Source of the DNA: Streptomyces sp. NBC_01235
Lineage (GTDB): Bacteria; Actinomycetota; Actinomycetes; Streptomycetales; Streptomycetaceae
Direction of reading: 5' to 3'
Assembly (NCBI RefSeq): GCF_035989285.1
Contig: NZ_CP108513.1
Span: forward strand, 5,084,001-5,148,000
Length of the DNA stretch: 64,000 nt
The position numbers were made by a program, and so were the translations under genes. The notes under the pieces were generated by a model. The model was not told where the DNA came from. It ran no database searches and worked only from the letters and a program-made list of their open reading frames with translations. Positions 49,123-57,882 of this stretch are shown here, in pieces. The stretch's first letter is position 1. Every line of letters begins with the position of its first letter.

Positions 49123-51153
49123 GTGGCCACTGCGGAGCCGACACGCGCCGACGACACCGGTCCGGGCTCGGACGCCGGCTCGCGAGCCAGAGTGCCCGCA
49201 CCCCAGTCGGGCAACCACGACCGTGACCCGGCCACAGAACGGTCCACTGAACGGGCCGCACAACGGGACGCGCAACGGGCCGCACGACCGGCGGCGGACC
49301 CGGTGGTAGGGGTCGAGCAGGGGCCCGTCCCGGACGGTACGGCGTCAGGCGGCCGCCCGGACTCCCCGCGTGGGACGTCCCGCGTGAGATCCGTCCTCGA
49401 GCCGCTGGGCGGGTGGCTGCGCCGGCACCTCGTGCTGTCCGTGATGGCACTGTCCGGCGCCCTGCACCTCGTCTGGTTCTTCACCTTCGCGAACAGTGGC
49501 GGCGACCTCGCGGCGCAGGACGCGTGGGCCGAGTTCGTCGGCCGGCACCCCGACTCCGCGTACAACCTCGCCTGGTACGGCGGCATGCACCCGGTGTCGT
49601 ACAGCATGGTGTCGCCGTATCTGATGTCCGTGCTCGGCGTCCGGACGACGATGATGATCGCCGGAACGCTCTCGGCGGGCCTGCTCACCCTCGTCCTGCT
49701 GCGCTGCCTCCCCCACTCTCGGCTTCGCTCGAGCGGGGGGACCCCCATGGTGACGAACCCGGTGTGGCCGGCGCTGGCCGGCGTCTTCGCCCTGCTCTGC
49801 AACGCCGCTTCCGGGCGGGTGACGTTCGGGCTCGGCAACATGTTCGCGCTGGGCGCGGTCGCCGTCGTGTTCTGCTGGCCGCACCGCTGGCGCTACAAGC
49901 GGTGGGCGAAGGCGCTGTGCGCCGCGCCGCTCGCCGCGCTCGCCACGATGGGCTCGCCGGTGGCGGGCCTCTTCGTGGGCATCGTCGCCGCCGCGCTGTT
50001 CCTTCAGAAGCGGCGCCCGGGCGCGTGGGCCCTCGGTCTCGCGCCGACGGCCGTCGTCGCCGTCTCCGCGTGGCTGTTCCCGTTCTCCGGCACCCAGCCG
50101 ATGTCCTTCGGCTCGGCGGCCCTGCCGCTGCTGTTCTCGGCGGTCGTCTTCGCGGTCGTCCCGCACGACTGGAAGACCGTGCGGATCACGGCGGCCGTGT
50201 ACGGGCTCGGGGTGCTGGGGGTGTGGCTGATCAGTTCGCAGATCGGCTCCAACATCACGCGCCTCGCGATGCTGGTCTCGGGCGTGGTGCTGATGGCGGC
50301 GCTGCCGTTCGCCGTGCCGCGCAGCCGCAAGTGGTACGTGATCGTCCTGTCGTCCCTGCTGTTCGTGGGCTGGATCGGCTTCAAGTCGGTGGACGACGTC
50401 GTGCGGACGACCCCGGCGGCCTCCTGGGCGCGTGAGCTGGCACCGCTCGTCAACGAGTTGCAGGAGGTCGGCGCGGAGAAGGGGCGGGTGGAGGTCGTCC
50501 CGGCCCGCTCGCACCGGGAGGCGTCCGCGCTCGCGCCGTACGTCAACCTCGCCCGGGGCTGGAACCGGCAGGCCGACATGGAGCGCAACCCGCTCTTCTA
50601 CGACGACACCCTGAACTCCGCGAACTACCACGAGTGGCTCCAGCGGTGGGCCGTGCACTTCGTCGTCGTCCCCAAGGAGGCGCTGGACGGGGACGGGGGC
50701 GAGCGGGAGCGGGAGCTGGTGCACCGGGGGCTGCCGTATCTGGAGCAGATCTGGGGCGACGCCAACTGGCAGCTGTTCAAGGTCACCGACCCGGCGTCGC
50801 TCGCCGAGCCGAACGCGGTGGTGCAGCGGGCCGAGCAGGGCGAGATGACGATCGATGTGAAGAAGGCCGGGCGGATCCTGATCCGGATCCCGTACTCGCC
50901 GTGGCTGAGCATCGTCGACGCCCAGGGCAAGAGCCTGAAGCCGCCGCAGGAGACGGACGCGTCCAAGGACCGGGCCGAGGGGGAGCCGAAGACGTACGAC
51001 AACGTCAACGGGTGCCTGTTCGAGACGGAGGAGGACGCGGAGGGCGACAAGTGGACGGTCCTGCTCGCCCCGAAGGCGGGGACGTACCGGCTGGCGGCCC
51101 CGTATCAGCTGCCCCGGGGCACGCCGTGCCCCGACGAGCTGAAGCAGCCGTGA
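49123..51153 (+). CDS. Large conserved membrane protein, GT-C-like layout (676 aa)
   Basis: After 100 disordered residues there are about ten membrane segments (LVLSVMALSGALHLVWFFTF onwards) and then a soluble extracellular C-terminal part of about 260 residues (LNSANYHEWLQRWAVHFVVV, WQLFKVTDPA). The first outer loop has DAWAEFVGRHPDSAYNLAWY, with acidic residues placed as in GT-C glycosyltransferases. It is sometimes annotated as an MFS transporter, which the layout does not support. GTG 49123 has GGGGAG upstream. Codons 196-208 (LPHSRLRSSGGTP) come from a palindromic repeat between two membrane helices. The substrate is unknown. Confidence 0.75.
   Translation: MATAEPTRADDTGPGSDAGSRARVPAPQSGNHDRDPATERSTERAAQRDAQRAARPAADPVVGVEQGPVPDGTASGGRPDSPRGTSRVRSVLEPLGGWLRRHLVLSVMALSGALHLVWFFTFANSGGDLAAQDAWAEFVGRHPDSAYNLAWYGGMHPVSYSMVSPYLMSVLGVRTTMMIAGTLSAGLLTLVLLRCLPHSRLRSSGGTPMVTNPVWPALAGVFALLCNAASGRVTFGLGNMFALGAVAVVFCWPHRWRYKRWAKALCAAPLAALATMGSPVAGLFVGIVAAALFLQKRRPGAWALGLAPTAVVAVSAWLFPFSGTQPMSFGSAALPLLFSAVVFAVVPHDWKTVRITAAVYGLGVLGVWLISSQIGSNITRLAMLVSGVVLMAALPFAVPRSRKWYVIVLSSLLFVGWIGFKSVDDVVRTTPAASWARELAPLVNELQEVGAEKGRVEVVPARSHREASALAPYVNLARGWNRQADMERNPLFYDDTLNSANYHEWLQRWAVHFVVVPKEALDGDGGERERELVHRGLPYLEQIWGDANWQLFKVTDPASLAEPNAVVQRAEQGEMTIDVKKAGRILIRIPYSPWLSIVDAQGKSLKPPQETDASKDRAEGEPKTYDNVNGCLFETEEDAEGDKWTVLLAPKAGTYRLAAPYQLPRGTPCPDELKQP
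49708..49746. repeat. 39-bp palindromic element inserted in frame in the membrane-protein gene
   Basis: CTCCCCCACTCTCGGCTTCG, then CTCGAGCGGGGGGACCCCC. It is 39 bp long, so adds exactly 13 codons in a loop. Its inverse counterpart lies in the intergenic element at 38767-38804, sharing the GCTCGAGCG and CGAGAGTGGGGGA parts. Confidence 0.8.
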
Positions 51154-51181
51154 TCAGCGGAGCCCGCAGGTCCGCAACGGC

Positions 51182-52816
51182 TCACTCGTTCCGATGGCCG
51201 CAGACCAGAAGCATTCCGGTGTAACCGTCACGCACGAGGCCTCCGGCCCGCCGTAGGGGGTACACCTTCATGTCCCGGGTGAAGTCACGGAGCGTCGCCT
51301 CGACCTCGGTTTCACCGATGTCGCAAGCCGGAAAATCGACGTCGCCCACGCGATATCCGGCAGAGTTCGCCATGAATGCGGCGGCGAAGGGAGCCCCTGG
51401 CCTGAGGCAACCCATGAAACAGCTCACGCCGCGCCGGAACTCTTCAATCGATGCAGTGATGGATTCGGCGACGAAGAACATCGTGCCCAGATCCCAGCGG
51501 CCAGGGTGATCGCCGAGGTCGAAGAGATCGCCCTGCTCGACCTGCGCGGCCTTTCTGAGGCGCTCCCGGGGCGCGACGCCGAGTCGAGCGTATCCCTGCT
51601 CCCGACACAGGACGTCCCAGAACTGATCCCAGTGCGGGTCGTAGTGGTCGCACTGGCCGCGAAGGTAGTTCAGATTCCGGCGGGACCGCTCGAGGAGCGT
51701 GATGTTCTCGGTCCAGGGCAGCATGGCGAGGGCGGGATAGAGATTGCCACCGGCGCCGACATCAATACCGGCATACCCCCTGCCATCACCCTGAAAATGA
51801 TCACTGAAGTGATCACGCACTTGGGAAATGATCTCTTCGTCGTCAGGCTGCATATACAGGTAGTTGCGGCTCACATACTCATGGGGATCGAATCCCTCCC
51901 AGGGCGCGTCGGCATTCAGGACCCTGTCCGCCCTGGAGCCGCTTCCCCAAGACCGCGCCGGCACGGCCAAGGACTCGGACCGGACTTTCGCGACGCCGGC
52001 CCGCACCGCGTGGTCGAGGGGGTCCTTGGGGTCTTGTTCCCGGCGTTCCTCGGTGAGTTGCCGTACCTGACGCCGCAGTACCTTGATCTCTTGTCGTAGC
52101 TGCCGCAACTGTTCCCGCTGGGCCTCGAGAAGGGCGTCGGACTCCTTGGCGTACTCCGCGGCCGCGGACAGTTGTTTCCGGGCCGCGGCCGCCTCTGTGG
52201 TGGCCTCCTCGGCTCGTCGCTCTTCTCTTTGGACGAGTTCAAGAAGCCAGTTGACGTGTCGAAGGAGGTGGGGCCTGGTGTCTTCGGCGCCGTGGACGCA
52301 ACCGTGGAGGGTTCCCACCCGGGCTCGGAGATCTTCGACCTGTCCTTGGAGGTAGAGGTAGTCGACGCTGCTGGGTTCTGCGAGGGCTCCACCGTCCACA
52401 GGTGCCGCGGGAAGCCCGTCGGTGTCAGTGGTGCCGACGAGAACCGGGCCCCGGCGCCGTACCGGGGGGCGGGGAGGCTGTGCCTCGTCCAGCAAGGTCC
52501 GCCACCGGCCATCGACGCATGGCTCGCCGGCCCACGAGCTCCACAGCCTGACCACGGCCATCAGATGGTCGCTGCTGCTGGGATCCGGTGTGCTCGCCCT
52601 GTCCCACTCGTCGGGCAGCCACTCCGCAAGGCGCCTGTCCAGGTTCGCACCGGGGACGTCGGCCTTCCGCGCGGTCTCACGGCGCGAATACTTCTTCCCC
52701 TCCTGCCTGTTGTACGCGGCTTTGGCTCTTGCTTCCAGGGCCCGCAGTGCGTCGTACAACTCGCGAGCCTTGGGCGGCTTGCCCATCCCTGCCCCCGCTT
52801 TCCTCGTGCCCGTCAT
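51182..52816 (-). CDS. SAM-dependent methyltransferase fused to an N-terminal HTH-like and coiled-coil region (544 aa)
   Basis: Residues of about 10-110 (RELYDALRALEARAKAAYNR, YSRRETARKADVPGANLDRR, then MAVVRLWSSWAGEP) look like the DNA-binding start of some Streptomyces regulators. Residues 150-265 are a long coiled coil (REERRAEEATTEAAAARKQL, EVLRRQVRQLTEE-type heptads). The C-terminal 250 residues are a methyltransferase of the NNMT/PNMT/TEMT kind with a good motif I (AGIDVGAGGNLYPALAML) and a late FFVAESITASIEEFRRGVSC. Such a joining of regulator-like and enzyme parts is unusual. It stands alone; its substrate is unknown. Confidence 0.75.
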   Translation of the reverse strand: MTGTRKAGAGMGKPPKARELYDALRALEARAKAAYNRQEGKKYSRRETARKADVPGANLDRRLAEWLPDEWDRASTPDPSSSDHLMAVVRLWSSWAGEPCVDGRWRTLLDEAQPPRPPVRRRGPVLVGTTDTDGLPAAPVDGGALAEPSSVDYLYLQGQVEDLRARVGTLHGCVHGAEDTRPHLLRHVNWLLELVQREERRAEEATTEAAAARKQLSAAAEYAKESDALLEAQREQLRQLRQEIKVLRRQVRQLTEERREQDPKDPLDHAVRAGVAKVRSESLAVPARSWGSGSRADRVLNADAPWEGFDPHEYVSRNYLYMQPDDEEIISQVRDHFSDHFQGDGRGYAGIDVGAGGNLYPALAMLPWTENITLLERSRRNLNYLRGQCDHYDPHWDQFWDVLCREQGYARLGVAPRERLRKAAQVEQGDLFDLGDHPGRWDLGTMFFVAESITASIEEFRRGVSCFMGCLRPGAPFAAAFMANSAGYRVGDVDFPACDIGETEVEATLRDFTRDMKVYPLRRAGGLVRDGYTGMLLVCGHRNE

Positions 52817-52974
52817 GCCAAGCCGCCCGCCCCGGGCACGGCGGGCACGCCCCTGACAAGGAGCGTAGAGAAACTTTGCCCTCAGTGCCCGCCTTATCGG
52901 ACATCACCCACTGCCACCCGGGACGGTCGTTCTGCCCGGCCGCTCAGGCCGACGACCACCAAGGGGAGGCACCC

Positions 52975-53100
52975 ATGGACAGGACCACGTTCACCCGCAG
53001 GCTCGGCCGTGCCGCGCTCTTCAGCCTGGTACGCGGCGCGGCCTGGGCAGCGGGCTCCGCGCTCGTGGCGGGCATCGCGTGGTGGGCGCGGAACCGGTAA
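52975..53100 (+). CDS. Small membrane protein (41 aa)
   Basis: The peptide MDRTTFTRRLGRAALFSLVR continues with one hydrophobic segment (GAAWAAGSALVAGIAWW) and a short basic end. A strong ribosome binding site (AAGGGGAGG) lies 6 bases before the ATG, and a perfect 22-bp terminator stem follows directly, so this tiny gene is credible. The positive start and single helix suggest a membrane-inserted peptide; its role is unknown. Confidence 0.65.
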   Translation: MDRTTFTRRLGRAALFSLVRGAAWAAGSALVAGIAWWARNR

Positions 53101-53102
53101 CC

Positions 53103-53157
53103 CGCCGCGACGGGCGTGGGGCCCTGAACCGCTTCGGGCCCCACGCCCGTCGCGGCG
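53103..53157. terminator. Bidirectional terminator with a perfect 22-bp stem
   Basis: CGCCGCGACGGGCGTGGGGC, then CC, pairs perfectly with 53136-53157 around an 11-base loop, between two converging genes. Confidence 0.8.
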
Positions 53158-53164
53158 AGACGAC

Positions 53165-54007
53165 TCACCGCAACTGGTCCACGTACCGGTCCGTGCCCGG
53201 CACCGTCGGGACGAACGGCGCCACCAGCTCCACACCGGCGCCCAGCCCGGACTCCCCCACGGCCTGCTCCAGTCCGGTGAAGTGCTGGTCCCAGCACTCC
53301 CTCGGGTCCACCTCCAGGAACCACAGCAGCGTCAGGCGGGTGTCGACGCCCTCGACCTGCTTGACGTAGGTCATGCGGTCGCCGGGGAGGGGCGTCGGGC
53401 GGAAGACCGTGACCATGGCGGTCGGGGAGCCGGCGAGGCGCTCGGGGAGGTGGCGGGTGCGCAGCCACTCCAGCAGGCCGACGCGCTGCTCGGGGGTCTC
53501 GGTGTCGATGACCTCCACCACCAGCCCGGCGTACGGGTGGTCCAGCGCGTGATAGTCGCGGGGCCCCGCCGCCCCGTCCCGGTAGACGGTCGTCTCGTGG
53601 TCCTGGAACGCGGTGAAGACGTGGGTGCGGTCCTGGTAGACGCGGGCGTCCCGGTTGAGGCGCTTGTTGATGGCGACCGTCCACTTCATGTGGTCGTCGT
53701 AGCGGCCGTCGGTGATCCAGTAGGTGGAGAGGTAGCAGCCGGCGGTGACGGGCTGGGCGATCGCCGACTTCTCCGGGTGGCGCAGCAGTTGGAGGTCGCG
53801 GGTCGCCACCCACCTGCGGCCCGCGTACATCCAGGGCATCGCCATCGCGCCGGCGTAGTAGTGGTCGTCCTCGTACCAGCGGTTGTAGGCGTACTCGTGG
53901 CCGGGGTGCGGTTCGACCATGGTGATCAGGGCGTGGCCGGGACGGACTCCGTACGGGCCTACGGCGGCCAGTTCGGCGTACGTCTCGCTGCGGGTCTCCT
54001 CGCTCAC
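53165..54007 (-). CDS. Dimeric alpha/beta-barrel (EthD/dabb-like) protein (280 aa)
   Basis: The chain looks like two ferredoxin-like units in tandem: GHALITMVEPHPGHEYAYNR, then WYEDDHYYAGAMAMPWMYAG, and the later half LVVEVIDTETPEQRVGLLEW with WFLEVDPRECWDQH. The NRWYEDDHYY stretch corresponds to the NxWY-type start of EthD-like proteins that act on hydrophobic substrates. It diverges from an SDR oxidoreductase across a TetR-type operator, so both may work on the same small molecule. Confidence 0.7.
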   Translation of the reverse strand: MSEETRSETYAELAAVGPYGVRPGHALITMVEPHPGHEYAYNRWYEDDHYYAGAMAMPWMYAGRRWVATRDLQLLRHPEKSAIAQPVTAGCYLSTYWITDGRYDDHMKWTVAINKRLNRDARVYQDRTHVFTAFQDHETTVYRDGAAGPRDYHALDHPYAGLVVEVIDTETPEQRVGLLEWLRTRHLPERLAGSPTAMVTVFRPTPLPGDRMTYVKQVEGVDTRLTLLWFLEVDPRECWDQHFTGLEQAVGESGLGAGVELVAPFVPTVPGTDRYVDQLR

Positions 54008-54043
54008 GTTCCTCCCCTTCCGTCCTCCTGCGGTCGCCCATAC

Positions 54044-54060
54044 TCTGACGCTCCGTCAGA
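54044..54060. promoter_or_regulatory. TetR-type operator in the dabb/SDR divergent promoter
   Basis: TCTGACG-CTC-CGTCAGA is a perfect inverted repeat with 7-base arms in the 80-bp gap between the two divergent genes. The form is typical of TetR-family sites controlling SDR/acyl-metabolism genes. No TetR gene is in the window, so the regulator is encoded elsewhere. Confidence 0.65.
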
Positions 54061-54087
54061 TAATGTGCCAGAGCCGGGAGGTACCCG

Positions 54088-54873
54088 ATGTCACTGCTCG
54101 CGGGCAAGACCGTCGTCGTCTCGGGAGTCGGCGCCGGGCTCGGGCACCAGGTCGCCGCCGCGGTCGTACGGGACGGCGGGAACGCCGTGCTGGGGGCGCG
54201 GACCGAGGCGAACCTCGCCAAGAGCGCGGCCGAGATCGACCCGAAGGGGGCGCGCACGGCGTACCGGGTCACCGACATCACCGACGAGGGGAGTTGCGAG
54301 GCGCTGGCGGGGCTGGCGCGGGAGCGCTTCGGCGGGATCGACGCCGTGGTGCAGGTGGCGGCCTGGGACTCCTACTTCGGCGGGGTCGAGGAAGCCGACT
54401 TCACGACCTGGCGGTCGGTGATCGACGTGAACCTGCTGGGCAGTCTGAGGATGACGCGGGCGTGCCTGCCGGCGCTGAAGGCGAGGGGCGGGGCGGTGGT
54501 GTTCATCGGGACGCAGTCCGCCGTCGCCGCGCCCTCACAGGTGCGGCAGGCTGCGTACGCGGCCTCCAAGGGGGCGCTGACCAGCGCCATGTACTCCCTC
54601 GCGCGGGAGCTGGGCCCGCACCGGATCCGGGTCAACTCCGTGCTGCCGGGGTGGATGTGGGGGCCGCCGGTGCAGGCCTACGTGCAGTTCACCGCGCACA
54701 CGGAGGGGGTCGCCGAGGAGGAGGTGCTGGGACGGCTCACCGGGCGGATGGCGCTGCCCGAACTCGCCACGGACGGCGATGTGGCCGACGCGGCGGTGTT
54801 CCTGGCGTCGGACCGGGCGCGGGCGATCACGGGACAGTCGTTGCTGGTCAACGCCGGGGAGCTGATGCGGTGA
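54088..54873 (+). CDS. SDR-family oxidoreductase (261 aa)
   Basis: A classical short-chain dehydrogenase/reductase: nucleotide motif VSGVGAGLGHQVAAAV, NxxG-like region, and the catalytic Ser in FIGTQSAVAAPSQVRQ with Tyr/Lys in AYAASKGALTSAMYSLAREL. The end (FLASDRARAITGQSLLVNAG) is typical. It probably uses NAD(H) and acts on a steroid-, acyl- or terpene-like substrate. It shares its promoter region with the dabb-fold gene. Confidence 0.92.
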   Translation: MSLLAGKTVVVSGVGAGLGHQVAAAVVRDGGNAVLGARTEANLAKSAAEIDPKGARTAYRVTDITDEGSCEALAGLARERFGGIDAVVQVAAWDSYFGGVEEADFTTWRSVIDVNLLGSLRMTRACLPALKARGGAVVFIGTQSAVAAPSQVRQAAYAASKGALTSAMYSLARELGPHRIRVNSVLPGWMWGPPVQAYVQFTAHTEGVAEEEVLGRLTGRMALPELATDGDVADAAVFLASDRARAITGQSLLVNAGELMR

Positions 54874-55010
54874 GTTCACGTAGGTGAACACGGACCACCA
54901 TGCCGAATAGCTTTACCTCCCTTTGACCCTACGGTTACTTGTCGCGTTCATGCGAGAGCGCCCACGATGAGCGCCGGGCTGAACGCGGGCTGAACCATGG
55001 GAGGGCGCAC

Positions 55011-56570
55011 ATGAACGGGCTCGACTGGGCCGTGCTCATCGGCTACTTCGGCGTGATGGTCGCCATCGGCGTCTGGTCGCACAAACGGGTGGACGACGTC
55101 AGCGACTTCTTCACCGCCGGCGGCAAGATGCCCTGGTGGCTGTCCGGCATCTCGCACCACATGTCGGGCTACAGCGCGGTGATGTTCACCGGGTACGCGG
55201 GCATCGCCTACACCTACGGCGTCACCTCCTTCGTCACCTGGTCATTCCCCATCGCCCTCGGCATCGCGATCGGCTCCAAGCTGTTCGCGCCCCGCATCAA
55301 CCGGCTCCGCTCGCGGCTCCATGTGGCCTCCCCGCTGGAGTACCTGAAGAACCGCTACGACCTCAAGACGCAGCAGGCGCTCGCCTGGTCCGGGATGCTG
55401 CTGAAGATCGTGGACGTGGGCGCGAAGTGGGCGGCCATCGCGACCCTGTTGTCCGTCTTCACCGGGATGTCCCTCAACCAGGGCATCCTCATCACCGGCG
55501 CGATCACCGCCGTCTACTGCACCATCGGCGGGCTGTGGGCGGACGCGCTGACCGAACTCGGCCAGTTCGTCATCCAGTTGCTGGCCGGCATCGCGATGTT
55601 CGTCGCCGTCGTGCTGAAGCTGAACGACAAGGGCATCGGCTTCCTCGGCGCCTGGGACGAGCCGGCTCTCCAGGGCCACGACAAGCCCCTGGTCGCCCAG
55701 TACGGCACGGTGTTCCTGCTCGCGTTCCTCTTCATCAAGCTCTTCGAGTACAACGGCGGCATGCTCAACCAGGCCCAGCGGTACATGGCCACGGCCGGCC
55801 CCAAGGAGGCCGAGCGCTCCGCGCGGCTGTCGGCGGTGCTGTGGCTGGTGTGGCCGCTGGTGCTGTTCTTCCCGATGTGGATGTCGCCCCTGCTGGTGAC
55901 GTCGAACAAGCCGGACGGCTCCGACTCCTACGCCCTGATGACCGAACAGCTCCTGCCGCACGGCCTGTTGGGCCTGGTCATCGTCGGCTTCTTCTCCCAC
56001 ACGATGGCCATGTGCTCCTCCGACGCCAACGCCATCGCCGCCGTCTTCACCCGGGACTGCGCGCCCGTGATCTGGGCCAGGGCGCGTCAGTGGAACCAGC
56101 GGTCGGGGCTGATCGCGGCGCGCGTGACGACCGTCGTCTTCCTCGGGCTGTCCATGGCGGCGGCCACGCAGGTCAACTCGCCCGCCTTCAAGGACATCAT
56201 CACCGTCGTCATCAAGTGGGTGGCCGGACTGATGGGCCCGATGGCGATCCCGATGATGCTGGGCCTGCTGCGCCCGTTCCGCCGCTCCGGCCCGACGGCC
56301 GCGCTGACGAGCTGGTCGATGGGCCTGCTGGCCTTCTGGCTGGTCAACTACCCGATCAACTGGAACGTCGACGGCGGAGTCCCGCTCCAGTACCAGGTGT
56401 CGATCCCGCTGGCCGTGTCGCTGGTTCTGTACATCCTCATCGGCTTCCTGAAGCCGGAGGACACCCCGGAACGGCTCGCGATCATCGAGCGGATCAACGG
56501 GAACGGGGACTCCTCGGGCGCGACGGCCGCCGTCCCCGGCCCCCGGGACGCGGTGCCGGTGAAGGACTAA
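55011..56570 (+). CDS. Sodium:solute symporter family transporter (519 aa)
   Basis: A 13-helix SSS-family protein that starts MNGLDWAVLIGYFGVMVAIG and carries DVSDFFTAGGKMPWWLSGIS, the family box near helix 1-2. Later marks are LTELGQFVIQLLAG, GGMLNQAQRYMATAGPKEAE and SSDANAIAAVFTRD. The pattern is of the sugar/inositol or acid type. GGGAGG lies 7 bases before ATG 55011. The next genes face other ways, so it is monocistronic. Confidence 0.9.
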   Translation: MNGLDWAVLIGYFGVMVAIGVWSHKRVDDVSDFFTAGGKMPWWLSGISHHMSGYSAVMFTGYAGIAYTYGVTSFVTWSFPIALGIAIGSKLFAPRINRLRSRLHVASPLEYLKNRYDLKTQQALAWSGMLLKIVDVGAKWAAIATLLSVFTGMSLNQGILITGAITAVYCTIGGLWADALTELGQFVIQLLAGIAMFVAVVLKLNDKGIGFLGAWDEPALQGHDKPLVAQYGTVFLLAFLFIKLFEYNGGMLNQAQRYMATAGPKEAERSARLSAVLWLVWPLVLFFPMWMSPLLVTSNKPDGSDSYALMTEQLLPHGLLGLVIVGFFSHTMAMCSSDANAIAAVFTRDCAPVIWARARQWNQRSGLIAARVTTVVFLGLSMAAATQVNSPAFKDIITVVIKWVAGLMGPMAIPMMLGLLRPFRRSGPTAALTSWSMGLLAFWLVNYPINWNVDGGVPLQYQVSIPLAVSLVLYILIGFLKPEDTPERLAIIERINGNGDSSGATAAVPGPRDAVPVKD

Positions 56571-56634
56571 CCACCCCTCACGACCAGCCGCCCCTCACGA
56601 CCACGCGCGCCACGCGACCACGCGCCCCACACGA

Positions 56635-57795
56635 CTACGCGCCCCTCGGATACCGGGCCAGCCACCCCGGCGACGCGCCCGCGGGGTTGTGGAGGGCCGG
56701 GCCCTGGGTCATCTCCATGGCGAAGTCGTCGGCCAGTTCCAGGATCGTGGGACGGCCCTCCAGTTCGGCCAGCCAGGCCGGCGGGAGGGCCGTCTCGCCG
56801 TGCAGGGCGCCGAGGAGGCCCCCGGCGACGGCGGCGGTCGGCGCCGAGGGGGCGCCGTGGTTCACGGCGAGCCGCAGCCCGTGCCGGACGTCCTCCGCGA
56901 CGAGCGCGCAGTACACGGCACCCGACAGCACCGCTTCCGCGGTCCCCTCCCCCGCGAGCTCCTCCACCCTCCCCGGCCCCGGCAGCCCCTGCCGTACGGC
57001 GCCCAGCGCGCGCTGCAACGCCTCCGACACCGGCTCGTGTCCCGGCCTCGCGGCCAGCAGGGCGAGCGCCCGCTGCACCGCGCCGTCGAGACTCTCGCCC
57101 CGGGCCAGCGCGTGCACGGTGACGGCGTACGCGCCCGCCGAGAGGTACGCCGTCGGGTGGCCGTGGGTCTGGGCCGCGCACTCGACGGCGAGCTGCGCGA
57201 CGAGCTGCGGCTCCCAGCCGACCAACAGTCCGAAGGGCACCGACCGGGGGACGGCCTCCGGTCCGGCCGCGCCGGGGCTCTTGGGCGAGTCGAGCGTCCC
57301 CATCACCTCGTCACCGAGCCCGAGCAGCAGAGTCCGGGTCGGATCACGCCGGGCGTACAGCCACTCCTCGTGCGCGAGCCAGCCGTCGTCCTTGCGGCGC
57401 AGGTCGGGCCCCCAGTCGCGCTGGGTGGCGGCCCAGCGCAGATACGCCCGGTGCAGATCGGTCGGCGGATGCCAGGCGCCGATGTCGCGCCGGACCTGCG
57501 CGCGGATGAGGCCGTCCACGGTGAACAGGGTCAGCTGGGTGAGATGCGTGACCGCGCCGCGCCGCCCGTAGGCGGGAACCAGGTCGACGACCCCTTCCGG
57601 CCCGTGCCCCTGCCGGATCTCCTCGAACCCCAGCCCGTCGACGGGCGCCCCGAGCGCGTCCCCCACCGCCGTGCCCAGCAGCGTGCCACGCACCCGGCTG
57701 CGGAAGTCCTGCTGTTCGGCACGGCCCCAGACGGGCCCGGCAGTCGCACCCACCAAGTCCTCCCGGGCACCGTCCGTACGTACGACGTTCGTCAC
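56635..57795 (-). CDS. ADP-ribosylglycohydrolase family protein (386 aa)
   Basis: The family reverses ADP-ribosylation by cleaving the sugar from protein or small acceptors. The N-terminal metal box RVRGTLLGTAVGDALGAPVD is clear; GRRGAVTHLTQLTLFTVDGL corresponds to the TDDT-type stretch, but here reads THLTQLT, so one of the metal Asp residues seems replaced. Also present are HGAPSAPTAAVAGGLLGALH and the end WLAELEGR. The start is GTG 57795, only 15 bases from a TTACAG box, possibly leaderless. Whether it is active is uncertain because of the changed motif. Confidence 0.8.
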   Translation of the reverse strand: MTNVVRTDGAREDLVGATAGPVWGRAEQQDFRSRVRGTLLGTAVGDALGAPVDGLGFEEIRQGHGPEGVVDLVPAYGRRGAVTHLTQLTLFTVDGLIRAQVRRDIGAWHPPTDLHRAYLRWAATQRDWGPDLRRKDDGWLAHEEWLYARRDPTRTLLLGLGDEVMGTLDSPKSPGAAGPEAVPRSVPFGLLVGWEPQLVAQLAVECAAQTHGHPTAYLSAGAYAVTVHALARGESLDGAVQRALALLAARPGHEPVSEALQRALGAVRQGLPGPGRVEELAGEGTAEAVLSGAVYCALVAEDVRHGLRLAVNHGAPSAPTAAVAGGLLGALHGETALPPAWLAELEGRPTILELADDFAMEMTQGPALHNPAGASPGWLARYPRGA

Positions 57796-57882
57796 TGTAA
57801 TCGAACATCGTCCTGTTCCCGGCCTGTGCACGGGCTGTCCGGTGGAGGGGTGATGGAGACCTGGTGGGGTAAGGACACCGGC

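Noticed and set aside
45718..49275. 1185-aa open frame on the minus strand opposite the carboxypeptidase gene
   Set aside because: Composition (Gly/Leu/Arg/Val-rich, no domains) is what the antisense of a GC-rich, Glu/Ala-rich gene gives. The sense frame has SxxK, SxN and KTG motifs.
51506..52099. 197-aa plus-strand frame opposite the methyltransferase gene
   Set aside because: Some stretches look protein-like, but the minus-strand frame has the SAM motif and covers the whole interval with consistent codon bias.
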